Assembly (NCBI GenBank): GCA_964531805.1
Contig: CAZHGE010000088.1
Span: 1-11,305 of the forward strand
DNA from: RGIG8767 sp964531805
GTDB lineage: Bacteria; Bacillota; Clostridia; Lachnospirales; Lachnospiraceae
DNA: 11,305 nt
Reading direction: 5' to 3'
Shown: positions 1 to 7,776 of the stretch, piece by piece
Numbering within the stretch: the stretch's first letter is position 1
Layout: every line of letters starts with the position of its first letter
The notes under the pieces: generated by a model
Seen by the model: only the letters and a program-made list of their open reading frames with translations
Told to the model about the DNA's origin: nothing
The model's database searches: none
Translations under genes and position numbers: made by a program

Positions 1-1362
1 ATATTGCGTGACCTGTATGGGCAGCTGAGTCCGGAACTGAAGGAAGAACTGCTGAATTTTTGCACAGGTATGAAAGGATTGAAGATACTCAGGGATTCTT
101 TTTTTAAAGAAGTAATCAATCCTGAGTATGACCCGGAACGGCTGGAAAGTTTACTCAGTGTGATGTTGGAACGGAAAGTTAAGATAGTACATATCCTTCC
201 GAATGATTCCACAAGGATCTCGGATGAAACGTCTCTTCTGGTTACGGATATCATTGTGGAACTGGAGGATGGCTCCCTTGCCAATGTGGAGATCCAAAAA
301 ATCGGTTATGCGTTTCCAGGTCCGAGAAGTGCATGCTATGCAGCGGACATGCTGCTACGCCAGTATAGGAGAGTGAGGGCACGACAGGGAAAAGATTTTG
401 CATACAGTCAGATCAAAAACGTCTATTTAATCGTTATCTATGAAAAAAGTCCAAAAGAATTCAAAGAATTTCCCAATATTTTTTACCATCATGCAAGACA
501 GGTATTTGACAGTGGATTAAAACTGGATCTGTTACAGGAATTTATTATGATAGCACTTGACATATATCATAAAAGAGCAGATAATAAACCTATAGAAAAT
601 AAATTGGAAGCATGGCTTGCGTTTTTAACGGATGACAGACCGGAACGTATTCTGGAGCTGATCACGAAGTATCCGGAGTTTAAGCCAATGTATGAAACCC
701 TTTATCAAATGTGTCTGGATGTGGAGAAGGTGATGAATATGTTCTTTTCAGAAGAATTGCGTATTTTAGACAGGAATACAGTGCAGTATATGATCGACGA
801 GCAGCAGAAAGAGTTGGAAGAACAGCAGAAAGTAATAGTAGAGAATATGAAGCAGTTGGCTTTGCAGCGCGAGCAGATTAAAGATGGTATAAGAGAGATT
901 GCTGAAAAGAAGGAGCAGATAGCGAGTCAGGGTAAGGAACTGGCAGAGCAGAAAGAGCAGATTGCAACGCAGGATAAGGAACTGGCAGAGCAGAAAGAGC
1001 AGATTGCAACGCAGGATAAGGAACTGGCGGAGCAGAAAGAGCAGATAGCCAGTCAGGGTAAGGAACTGGTGGAGCAGAAGGAGCAGATAGCAACGCAGGA
1101 TAAGGAATTGGCAGAGCAGAAGGAGCAGATAGCCAGTCAGGATAAGGAACTGGCGGAACAGAAGGAGCAGATAGCCAGTCAGGATAAAGAACTGGCAGAG
1201 CAGAAAGAGCAGATAGCCAGTCAAGGTAGGGAACTGGCAGAGCAGAAAGAGCAGATAGCCACACAGGATAAGGAACTGGCGCAACAGCGTGAGCAGAATC
1301 TTCTTTTAGAAGAGGAAAACGACAGATTAAAAAAAGAGATAGAGGAACTTCGTAAGAAATAG
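1..1362 (+). CDS. Rpn-like PD-(D/E)XK nuclease-family protein ('transposase') with long repeat coiled coil, 5'-partial
   Basis: The frame is open to the first base of the window (codon ATA at 1-3), and the TTG at 4 has no visible ribosome binding site, so the true start lies upstream. Numbering below counts the TTG codon as residue 1. Residues 1 to about 265 resemble the Rpn/PD-(D/E)XK 'transposase' proteins abundant in Lachnospiraceae. The probable active site is D82 with E96-x-Q98-K99 (in VEIQK), followed by the family-typical GYAFPGPRSACYAADMLLRQY stretch near residues 101-121. Residues 266-452 form a charged coiled coil that includes nine 14-residue repeats, ending LKKEIEELRKK. Members of this superfamily are DNA endonucleases linked to RecA-independent recombination in E. 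coli (RpnA); activity here is inferred. The gene is followed directly by a terminator, so it is transcribed separately from the cyclase gene. Confidence 0.85.
   Translation: MLRDLYGQLSPELKEELLNFCTGMKGLKILRDSFFKEVINPEYDPERLESLLSVMLERKVKIVHILPNDSTRISDETSLLVTDIIVELEDGSLANVEIQKIGYAFPGPRSACYAADMLLRQYRRVRARQGKDFAYSQIKNVYLIVIYEKSPKEFKEFPNIFYHHARQVFDSGLKLDLLQEFIMIALDIYHKRADNKPIENKLEAWLAFLTDDRPERILELITKYPEFKPMYETLYQMCLDVEKVMNMFFSEELRILDRNTVQYMIDEQQKELEEQQKVIVENMKQLALQREQIKDGIREIAEKKEQIASQGKELAEQKEQIATQDKELAEQKEQIATQDKELAEQKEQIASQGKELVEQKEQIATQDKELAEQKEQIASQDKELAEQKEQIASQDKELAEQKEQIASQGRELAEQKEQIATQDKELAQQREQNLLLEEENDRLKKEIEELRKK
892..1311 (+). repeat. 42-bp coding tandem repeat (9 full units plus one degenerate)
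   Basis: Nine consecutive 42-bp units begin at 892, 934, 976, 1018, 1060, 1102, 1144, 1186 and 1228. A degenerate tenth unit runs 1270-1311. Each encodes a variant of KELAEQKEQIATQD. Units two and three are identical over all 42 bases. The remaining units differ mainly by silent changes and by an ATQD versus ASQG/ASQD ending. The unit length is two heptads, so gain or loss of a unit keeps both the reading frame and the coiled-coil register. This is a coding minisatellite, not a CRISPR array, because there are no unique spacers. Confidence 0.95.
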
Positions 1363-1375
1363 GATGATTTGATAA

Positions 1376-1405
1376 GGTGCAGTCTCAAAAGGACTGCATC
1401 TTTTT
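1376..1405 (+). terminator. Rho-independent terminator of the first nuclease gene
   Basis: The stem TGCAGTC (1378-1384) pairs with GACTGCA (1392-1398) around a 7-base loop. It is extended by a G-T and a G-C pair at the base and is followed by five T residues (1401-1405). It begins 13 bases after the stop codon, as expected for the end of the upstream transcript. Confidence 0.88.
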
Positions 1406-1428
1406 ATATAGTTAGGTAAATAGAGTTG

Positions 1429-1437
1429 TGTTATACT
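1429..1437 (+). promoter_or_regulatory. Candidate extended -10 promoter for the cyclase gene
   Basis: TGTTATACT contains a TGn extension plus TATACT (1432-1437), five of six matches to the sigma-A -10 box. The -35 region about 17 bases upstream (around TAGTTA, 1409-1414) is weak, which is tolerated at extended -10 promoters. The element lies just after the upstream terminator and would give a leader of roughly 65 bases before the ATG at 1508. Confidence 0.5.
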
Positions 1438-1464
1438 TACTGATAGAGAAGTACAGGGAAATAA

Positions 1465-1474
1465 TATCGCGATA
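1465..1474. promoter_or_regulatory. Perfect 10-bp palindrome in the cyclase leader
   Basis: TATCGCGATA is a perfect palindrome lying between the candidate -10 box and the ribosome binding site, downstream of the predicted transcription start. Its location would suit a repressor operator. One copy of a 10-bp palindrome can easily occur by chance, and I know of no regulator with this site. Confidence 0.25.
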
Positions 1475-1495
1475 ACTTTTTTCGTGAAATACAAA

Positions 1496-1501
1496 AAGGG
1501 G
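1496..1501 (+). promoter_or_regulatory. Ribosome binding site that fixes the cyclase start at 1508
   Basis: AAGGGG ends six bases before the ATG at 1508. The frame could open earlier at the GTG at 1484, but nothing like a Shine-Dalgarno sequence precedes that codon at proper spacing and the ribosome site itself would fall within the coding sequence. The ATG start is therefore preferred, giving 1118 residues. Confidence 0.75.
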
Positions 1502-1507
1502 TACGCT

Positions 1508-4500
1508 ATGGATAGCAAGAAAAGAGAAATTTCTACAACATTTATTAAAAATATAGTTTCATCAATTGGTAAGAATACAAATAATTTTGTGTTAGTGAAG
1601 CATTATGGAAAATATAGCATTGACTCAGAAGACGCTAGAAATGCGATGATGCTATATGACGATATTGATATTTATTATACGCATTTTGCAAATAATGAAA
1701 TGGTGGGAAGTTTTGAGCCTTTTTTAACGATTATAAAAAATTGTTATATCATGTATTATTCTGATAATACCATTGATGAATATTTGTCCCGGTTTGATAT
1801 ATATCCTCTACAGAAATCTTTCTTTAAATCTTATATTGATAGCGGTTCCTGTGAAAGGTATGAGCCATATATTCTTGATGAAATTGAGTTTGAGAAAAGA
1901 AAAATTGTTGAATCCATGCTGCATATTATTATGGAGTTAAGTAAAGAGCATCCAATGCTTATTATGATTGATAATATACATATGGTTCCAAAATCTACTA
2001 TCACGCTGTTAAAGAAAATGATAGATCATCCGGAAAATAAAAATATAGGAATTTTTGCCGCATATAATGATTTAAAACATGTGAGGTCTATAAACAGCAG
2101 CGTATGGAATGAATATATCAATATTGTTTCTTCCAGAAGATTTGTATTTGAAGGCGGATCCTATGAAAGCAGAGAGGACATGGAAGACAGGAGCGAATTT
2201 GTATTTGATAGCAAAAGAGCTTATGAATACCTGCTGAAACTAAAGACCATGTATTGTGCTGTAGAGTTGGATCAGGCGGATTATTATCTGCAAAAGATAC
2301 ATGAAAAACTTTCAAATGAGAGAATGAATATTGATTTCAAATGTAAATATGAATTACTTAAATTATATACTCAGGTATTAATCAATTTAGAAGATTTTTC
2401 GACCGCACTTTTGATATGTGATAATTTAAAGGAAATGTGTGAAATCAATCCATTATCGGAATATGAGTATGTGTACCATTTATTGTATGCGTATACTCAG
2501 ATTTATAGCGGAAAAATGGAGTTTGCAAAAAAAAGCGCTGATGAATGTAAAAGAATTGCTGTGGAAATGGGAGATGAAAGTTATATTTTCCGGGCAGATA
2601 TGTTAATTTATATGATTAAGATGTCTGGCTGGCACAATATTTATTTTCTTGTTAAAGATGTTATTATTCCTGAGGATTTTATAAAAAGAATTCAGGAATA
2701 TGGTTATTACAATCATCTTGCCTATACATATATTTACGCTTATGATAATGATTTTGATAAGATAAGAGATGTCAGATCAGCAGAAGAATTTGAAAAGACT
2801 TTAGAAAAATATCAGGAAGGGGTAGATCTTGCAAAGAAATTAGGAAATCGATGTTTGATACAAAAAGCATACCGTAAGGTTATCATGATGACATCTGCTA
2901 TAGGATTATTTAACATTACAGAGCATTATTATCATAAAATGATTGAACTTATGAGTGATTGTGATAGCTGGGAACTTGCTGATGTCAAAAATGGTCAGGG
3001 ATATGTTTACTGTACAGCAAGAAAATTTGAAGAAGCGAATGACTGTTATAATAGTTCCATTTCTATATTTATCAAACGGGGCGATATTAAAGCGGTTGGC
3101 GAAACACTGTATAATATGTCGGTAAACTGTATATTGGCAGGAGATTATAACAGTGCTTACAGTTATTTGAAGGTGTGTATTCATATTGTAGAAAAGATGC
3201 GTTTAAATGACTTAAGAGTTTGTAATATTGCTAAACTTTATGGGCTTTTGGCATTATGCAGTGTAAGATTGTCTTTTGAATATGACAGCATCTTTTATTT
3301 AAATACGAATAGAAAATTTCTTGAACATATTATAAATAACCGTACATACAAAGATGCTGATAAAGTGGAAAGAGCATTTACCGGTAATGACGATGAACTA
3401 TTCCTCCATTATTTTGTAAATGGATTATTAGAAGAGAGGAATGGAAGATATGAACAAGCTATAAGTTATTATAAAACAGCAGAAAAGCACTGTTTAAGTT
3501 CTGGTGGTAACTTGTTTTTCAGTTTTGTCCAGTTAAGAGTTGCAATGGCAGAGGTTTATAAAGAGCTGGGGAAAGACCAGAGTGCTTTAGAAATGATTGA
3601 TGAAGCATATGCCTATGCAAAGGAAAAAAATTACAAAGACCAAATGGAAGCTCTTACTATTATGAGAGAGACAGGAAAATATGTTCAGGAGACCAAAGAA
3701 CTGTCTCTTAAAGATTATACATTGGAAGAAATTAATGACTTAATTGAAAAAGCCAGTGTAACAATGCAGTATCATGATATGAAGACTCAGATAGAATTTA
3801 TTTCTATTTGGCAGAATATTCTCGAAATTAGTGATAAAACAAAAGAGGAACTTATCAACACCGCAGCTAATTCCTTTATGCTGAATTTTAATCTGGATTC
3901 ATGTTTGTATATTAAGTTTTATGAAAAAACAGCAAAAATCATGTTTAGTGAGGGTTCAGTCGAATTAACAGACAGGGATATCGAGACTCTAAGAGAATAT
4001 TTTGAAAAGAGTAAGACGGGTTTTGTTACTGCAAAGCTGGATAAGAATTATGACGATTATAAAAAAGTATTAGAGATATTTGGTATGGATATTCTCTGCT
4101 CAATCGTTTGCAGTCCGTTTTTTGAAAATGAAAAATTAGATAGTTTATTTATCAGCTGCATTTATATGAAAACAAATTGGAGCATTGAGAGTTATCGCTA
4201 TTTATTGAATGAAAACGAAGCGACTCTTTTCAATTTATTGCTTAGACAGTTACTTTTAGCAATCGATAAGATTGAAAATATGAATGAGATCAGACATATC
4301 AATGATGCGCTGAAAAAATCTTCTTATACTGATTATTTGACAGGATTGAAAAACAGAAATGGTTTTTACGAAAAGATTCATAAATTGATTGAAGAATCAA
4401 ACATAGTGGGTATGCCGCTTAATCTGGCTATACTTTATATTGATTTGGATAATTTTAAATACTATAACGATACATTCGGACATGATGTGGGGGATTTAGT

Positions 4501-4864
4501 ATTAAAAGAAATTGCACAGGTTTTGAAGGAATCCGCTGGAGAGAAGGGTTTTGCTATAAGATATGGCGGAGATGAATTCTTAATTGTGCTTGTAAATTCT
4601 AACAAGGAAGAGGCTATGGTCACAGCAAAGATGGCTTTAGATACCATTTTATTCAAGAACGGTTATGTAAGTGAAATCAGCAGTTTCCTTGGAAAACCAG
4701 TCATTATCAAAAGGGAAAAGACTCTTTCCTGTTCAATAGGGGTTTCCGTTTCAGAAAATGTTAATTCTAATCAGGAATTATCTAAGTTAATCAAAAATGC
4801 AGACTCTTCGTTGTATTCTGTAAAACATACAACAAAGAAGGCAGTTAAGTTTTTTGAAGAATAA
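1508..4864 (+). CDS. TPR/GAF-like/GGDEF diguanylate cyclase with a P-loop-less NTPase-like N-terminus
   Basis: This 1118-residue cytoplasmic signalling protein probably makes c-di-GMP from two GTP. Residues 20-225 resemble the AAA_16/STAND NTPase fold: a first strand FVLV (27-30), a Walker B-like strand LIMIDNIH (151-158) and a sensor-1-like strand NIGIFAAYND. The loop after FVLV reads KHYGKYS and lacks the GxxxxGK[ST] motif, so ATP hydrolysis is unlikely. Residues about 240-720 are helical TPR-like repeats of the kind used to bind proteins or peptides. Residues about 765-920 look like a GAF domain. The C-terminal cyclase has DYLTGL (942-947), DLDNFK (979-984) with the NDTFGHDVGD stretch, and an intact GGDEF at 1020-1024. 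The inhibitory RxxD site is replaced by GEKG. No membrane segment is seen. yvcK follows after 10 bp. The cyclase call is firm; the NTPase and GAF assignments are moderate. Confidence 0.87.
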   Translation: MDSKKREISTTFIKNIVSSIGKNTNNFVLVKHYGKYSIDSEDARNAMMLYDDIDIYYTHFANNEMVGSFEPFLTIIKNCYIMYYSDNTIDEYLSRFDIYPLQKSFFKSYIDSGSCERYEPYILDEIEFEKRKIVESMLHIIMELSKEHPMLIMIDNIHMVPKSTITLLKKMIDHPENKNIGIFAAYNDLKHVRSINSSVWNEYINIVSSRRFVFEGGSYESREDMEDRSEFVFDSKRAYEYLLKLKTMYCAVELDQADYYLQKIHEKLSNERMNIDFKCKYELLKLYTQVLINLEDFSTALLICDNLKEMCEINPLSEYEYVYHLLYAYTQIYSGKMEFAKKSADECKRIAVEMGDESYIFRADMLIYMIKMSGWHNIYFLVKDVIIPEDFIKRIQEYGYYNHLAYTYIYAYDNDFDKIRDVRSAEEFEKTLEKYQEGVDLAKKLGNRCLIQKAYRKVIMMTSAIGLFNITEHYYHKMIELMSDCDSWELADVKNGQGYVYCTARKFEEANDCYNSSISIFIKRGDIKAVGETLYNMSVNCILAGDYNSAYSYLKVCIHIVEKMRLNDLRVCNIAKLYGLLALCSVRLSFEYDSIFYLNTNRKFLEHIINNRTYKDADKVERAFTGNDDELFLHYFVNGLLEERNGRYEQAISYYKTAEKHCLSSGGNLFFSFVQLRVAMAEVYKELGKDQSALEMIDEAYAYAKEKNYKDQMEALTIMRETGKYVQETKELSLKDYTLEEINDLIEKASVTMQYHDMKTQIEFISIWQNILEISDKTKEELINTAANSFMLNFNLDSCLYIKFYEKTAKIMFSEGSVELTDRDIETLREYFEKSKTGFVTAKLDKNYDDYKKVLEIFGMDILCSIVCSPFFENEKLDSLFISCIYMKTNWSIESYRYLLNENEATLFNLLLRQLLLAIDKIENMNEIRHINDALKKSSYTDYLTGLKNRNGFYEKIHKLIEESNIVGMPLNLAILYIDLDNFKYYNDTFGHDVGDLVLKEIAQVLKESAGEKGFAIRYGGDEFLIVLVNSNKEEAMVTAKMALDTILFKNGYVSEISSFLGKPVIIKREKTLSCSIGVSVSENVNSNQELSKLIKNADSSLYSVKHTTKKAVKFFEE

Positions 4865-4874
4865 AGGGTAGAAT

Positions 4875-5834
4875 ATGAAAAGAAAAGTTGTTGTATTAGG
4901 CGGAGGAACGGGTTCCTCTACGTTGCTTCGAGGATTAAAAGAATTTCCATTGGATTTGACAGCGATTGTATCTGTTTGTGACGATGGCAGCAGTACAGGT
5001 GTGTTGAGAGAAGAGTTCAGTATTCCTGCAGTAGGTGATATTCGAAGAGTTTTGGTTGCATTGTCAGAGACGGAACCTTTAGTAATGGAATTATTTAATT
5101 ATCGTTTTCATACAACCAGTGATTTAGATGGACATACGGTAGGAAACCTGCTTTTAACCGCTTCCAGCGAAATTACGGGCAATCTGTCAGATGGAATAGA
5201 AGCGTTAAGTAAAGTATTTAACTTAAAGGGAAAAGTAGTACCGCTGACAGAAGATAATGTTGTTTTGATGGGTGAAATGGAAGATGGCAGTATCGTAGAG
5301 GGGGAGCATCACATCACACTTAGCAACAATAAAAGTGGAATAAAGAGAGTTTTCTATAAAGAAAAACCGGTGCCGACTAACGAAGCAGTAAAAGCATTGG
5401 AAGAAGCGGATTTAATTTTACTCAGCATGGGAAGTCTTTTTACCAGTATTATACCAAACCTGATCTGCGATGAGATTTTAGACGCAATTGACAGAAGCAA
5501 AGGTAAGATTATGTATGTCTGTAATATGGTAACCCAGCCTGGCGAAACAGAAGATTTTAAAGTTTCAGACCATATTAAATTATTAAATCAATACCTTGGT
5601 AAGCGCAAGATAGATGTAGTTATTGCTAATGATGGAAAAATTGATGAAGACATGGCAAAAAGATATGAGTCTCTTGAGCAGAAGGACCCCGTGGAATTAG
5701 ATAGAGAAGAAACCGAAAAATTAGTAGAAAAAGTAATCAGTGATGATTATGTAACGGTGAAAAACAATTTGTTACGCCATAAAGTAATGAAACTCAGTAT
5801 GCATATATTCGGATATTTGCTGGAGCAGAAGTAA
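4875..5834 (+). CDS. yvcK: YvcK family protein (gluconeogenesis factor, CofD-like, UDP-sugar binding)
   Basis: At 319 residues this matches the length of Bacillus YvcK (about 317). The nucleotide-binding N-terminus is clear: GGGTGSSTLLRGL (9-21), SVCDDGSSTG (33-42), PAVGDIRRVL (51-60) and LDGHTVGNLLL (84-94). The later family motif CNMVTQPGETEDF is also present. The usual GPGSLYTSIIPNL reads SMGSLFTSIIPNL here, a small change in a conserved loop. Known YvcK/CuvA proteins bind UDP-GlcNAc, are needed for growth on gluconeogenic carbon sources, affect cell shape and peptidoglycan synthesis, and in B. subtilis are phosphorylated by PrkC. AAAGGG precedes the ATG, and the gene begins 10 bp after the cyclase stop, so the two share a transcript. 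In Bacillus the gene sits between rapZ (yvcJ) and whiA; neither is visible here. Confidence 0.93.
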   Translation: MKRKVVVLGGGTGSSTLLRGLKEFPLDLTAIVSVCDDGSSTGVLREEFSIPAVGDIRRVLVALSETEPLVMELFNYRFHTTSDLDGHTVGNLLLTASSEITGNLSDGIEALSKVFNLKGKVVPLTEDNVVLMGEMEDGSIVEGEHHITLSNNKSGIKRVFYKEKPVPTNEAVKALEEADLILLSMGSLFTSIIPNLICDEILDAIDRSKGKIMYVCNMVTQPGETEDFKVSDHIKLLNQYLGKRKIDVVIANDGKIDEDMAKRYESLEQKDPVELDREETEKLVEKVISDDYVTVKNNLLRHKVMKLSMHIFGYLLEQK

Positions 5835-5895
5835 GAGATTTTCTTGAATAATGATTAGAACGAGGACTTGAAGTGTTAGGAGTACATTAAAAATA

Positions 5896-7218
5896 ATGAA
5901 AAAGATAAATAAGGGAAGAATTGTTTTGGCAGCAATTACACTACTTGTTGTCAGTGTGGGAACATTTATATATTTTTGTGTTCCGGTTTCTTTTGGTATG
6001 AAGGATGTTTCTATGCCGGAGCCGCTTGTGGCAGATACCATGCTGACCGAAGAACAGGTAGAGGAAGATCGAGATCTTGCGATTGCCTGTATGGAAAATA
6101 CTCATCCATATTTTGTTTTGGAGGAAGATCAAGGGACATATGAACTTGCAAAACAGGAATATATCAATGCAGCAACAGGCGAAATGACAGTAAGGGATTT
6201 TCAGGCGGCAACGGCAGAATATATCTGCTTTTTCCAGGATGGACATACCCGTCTTAGATGGAACGAAGAGGAATATGTTGATCTGAGAAGTACCTATCAA
6301 GATGGAAAAACATATGTAGTAGAAAACGGTGAAGTCACAGATGTGTACATAAAAGAATTTGGCGGTATAGAGGTTCCCACTATATATGAAGCCATTGATA
6401 AAATGTTTCCGGCAGAAAATGAAATGGCACAGGCCATTAACCGCTATAATTATGTGGATGGAAAAAATTTTTTGAATTTCATTGGTGCAGAGATTATAGA
6501 TAATCAGATTTCCGTTGTTTTTTCAGATGGAACAGAAGGTGTATATCGTTTTTATAACCCATCCGAGTCATCGGGTCCGCAGGAGGAATACGAAGGCAAC
6601 AGTTGGTACATGGATGGAGAAATTTTTGTAGTAGATTTTAATGTTTGTGTGGATGATGATGAGTTAAAAGCAATTGCTTCAGAGCTTAGTAAAAAAATGA
6701 AAGAAGGCTGTGATAAAGTCATTATTGATGTGAGGGAAAATGGCGGCGGTAATTCCCAGGCGTGTACTCGTTTGCTGGAAGCAATGGGAATGGAGGCACC
6801 GCAATACGATATGGTAATCCGCTATTCAAAAGAGGCAAAAGAGCAGCGTGGATATTTGCGAAGCAGCGGTATGTACCGATGGAATGCCAAAAGTGACGGA
6901 AAAGCAAATCAAGATGTAAATTTAGTCGTCCTTTCTGACCGCTATACTTTTAGCTCTGCGACTATGATGTGCGTATTTGTCCGTGATGGAAAATTGGGGA
7001 CCATCATTGGAGAACCAAGTTCTAATATGCCAAGCGCTTATGGAGATATTCTCTATTTTTCCCTTCCGAATTCGCATTTATTTGGAACCGTTTCCCATAA
7101 GCAGTTTATCAGACCGGATGAAGAAAATATGGAACGTATGCTGGTGCCTGATATTCAGACTTCGTCAGAAAATGCGTATAATGAAGCGGTTGAATATCTG
7201 ATGAAAGAAAGACAGTAA
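5896..7218 (+). CDS. Membrane-anchored S41 (C-terminal processing/tricorn-like) family protease
   Basis: This is a 440-residue protein. Residues about 8-30 are one hydrophobic segment after MKKINKGR, a signal anchor or uncleaved signal peptide that places the enzyme outside the cell. The catalytic part carries FQDGHTRL (H117, as in the S41B/tricorn-core group), VIIDVRENGGGNS (275-287, a typical S41 strand-glycine motif) and YTFSSATM (350-357), where S353 is the likely nucleophile by alignment with the TxSA motif. No PDZ domain is obvious, so it is not a classical CtpA. The substrate is unknown. An AGGAG at 5878-5882 lies 13 bases before the ATG, a long spacing, and no alternative in-frame start codon lies between. 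It follows yvcK by 61 bp without a terminator and could be read through from it, though a separate promoter cannot be excluded. Confidence 0.83.
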   Translation: MKKINKGRIVLAAITLLVVSVGTFIYFCVPVSFGMKDVSMPEPLVADTMLTEEQVEEDRDLAIACMENTHPYFVLEEDQGTYELAKQEYINAATGEMTVRDFQAATAEYICFFQDGHTRLRWNEEEYVDLRSTYQDGKTYVVENGEVTDVYIKEFGGIEVPTIYEAIDKMFPAENEMAQAINRYNYVDGKNFLNFIGAEIIDNQISVVFSDGTEGVYRFYNPSESSGPQEEYEGNSWYMDGEIFVVDFNVCVDDDELKAIASELSKKMKEGCDKVIIDVRENGGGNSQACTRLLEAMGMEAPQYDMVIRYSKEAKEQRGYLRSSGMYRWNAKSDGKANQDVNLVVLSDRYTFSSATMMCVFVRDGKLGTIIGEPSSNMPSAYGDILYFSLPNSHLFGTVSHKQFIRPDEENMERMLVPDIQTSSENAYNEAVEYLMKERQ

Positions 7219-7267
7219 CAGACGAGGGGATTCCTTTTTTTAGAATAAGAGCACCTAATAAGGGATT

Positions 7268-7280
7268 GCAAATAATTTGC
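7268..7280. promoter_or_regulatory. Palindrome GCAAAT-A-ATTTGC just before the ribosome binding site
   Basis: A perfect 6-bp inverted repeat around one central base abuts the GAGGAG ribosome site (7281-7286) of the next gene. It could be an operator for the AraC-type regulator encoded downstream, or simply an AT-rich coincidence. The 75-bp spacer that holds it (7219-7293) also has a run of seven T at 7235-7241 but no convincing stem in front of it. Confidence 0.3.
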
Positions 7281-7293
7281 GAGGAGATTTGTA

Positions 7294-7770
7294 ATGGAAA
7301 TGGATATAGAAAAAAGTGTATATGCACAAAAAGCAATGGACTTGTTTAAAGAAGGTTTCAACTGTTCCCAATCTGTTTTTCTTGCTTTTGAAGATATGTA
7401 TAAGATGGACCACAAAACAGCCCTTCGATTGAGTTCTTCTTTTGGCGGCGGTATGGGACGTCTGCGGGAAGTGTGCGGAGCGGTTTCTGGAATGTTCATG
7501 ACAGCCGGTGTTTTATATGGTTATGATGATCCGAAGGATTATGAAGCAAAAAAAAATCATTACGAACGTATTCAGCAGCTGGCAAAAGAATTTGAATCAC
7601 GTAATGGTTCTATTGTATGCAGACAGCTTCTCGGATTGGGAGAAGGTAAAGATGTGCCTGCTCCTGAAAAAAGAAGTGATGAATATTATAAGAAACGCCC
7701 CTGTGCGGAACTTGTGGGAATGGCAGCTGCCATTATGGAGCAGTACATTTTAGCAAATAAAGTCGAGTAA
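7294..7770 (+). CDS. C_GCAxxG_C_C family protein (putative redox-active cysteine protein)
   Basis: The 158-residue protein has the four spaced cysteines that define this small clostridial family: C24 in FNCSQS, C61 in VCGAVSGMF (the CGAxxG core), C109 in IVCRQLLG and C137 in RPCAELVG. A glycine-rich SSFGGGMGRLREVCGA stretch leads into the core motif. The family is described as C_GCAxxG_C_C and is thought to bind metal or to do thiol redox chemistry. The exact reaction is not established and I do not infer one. There is no signal peptide or membrane segment, so it should be cytoplasmic. GAGGAG sits seven bases before the ATG. The regulator frame opens six bases after its stop, so it likely heads a three-gene operon with the AraC-type regulator and the AEC permease. 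Confidence 0.88.
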   Translation: MEMDIEKSVYAQKAMDLFKEGFNCSQSVFLAFEDMYKMDHKTALRLSSSFGGGMGRLREVCGAVSGMFMTAGVLYGYDDPKDYEAKKNHYERIQQLAKEFESRNGSIVCRQLLGLGEGKDVPAPEKRSDEYYKKRPCAELVGMAAAIMEQYILANKVE

Positions 7771-7776
7771 GCTTTT

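Noticed and set aside
766..1284. Long leucine-rich open frames on the minus strand opposite the repeat
   Set aside because: They exist because the 42-bp repeat lacks stop codons in the reverse frames. They have low-complexity sequence and no ribosome site, and the plus-strand frame is clearly the coding one.
892..1311. Possible CRISPR array
   Set aside because: Units are directly adjacent, with no unique spacers, and are in frame with a coding sequence.
1484..1507. GTG 1484 as start of the cyclase
   Set aside because: No ribosome site precedes it, and AAGGGG at 1496-1501 fits the ATG at 1508.
7231..7241. Possible terminator after the S41 protease gene
   Set aside because: There is a run of seven T, but the preceding AGGGGATTCCT can form only about three pairs, so termination is doubtful.
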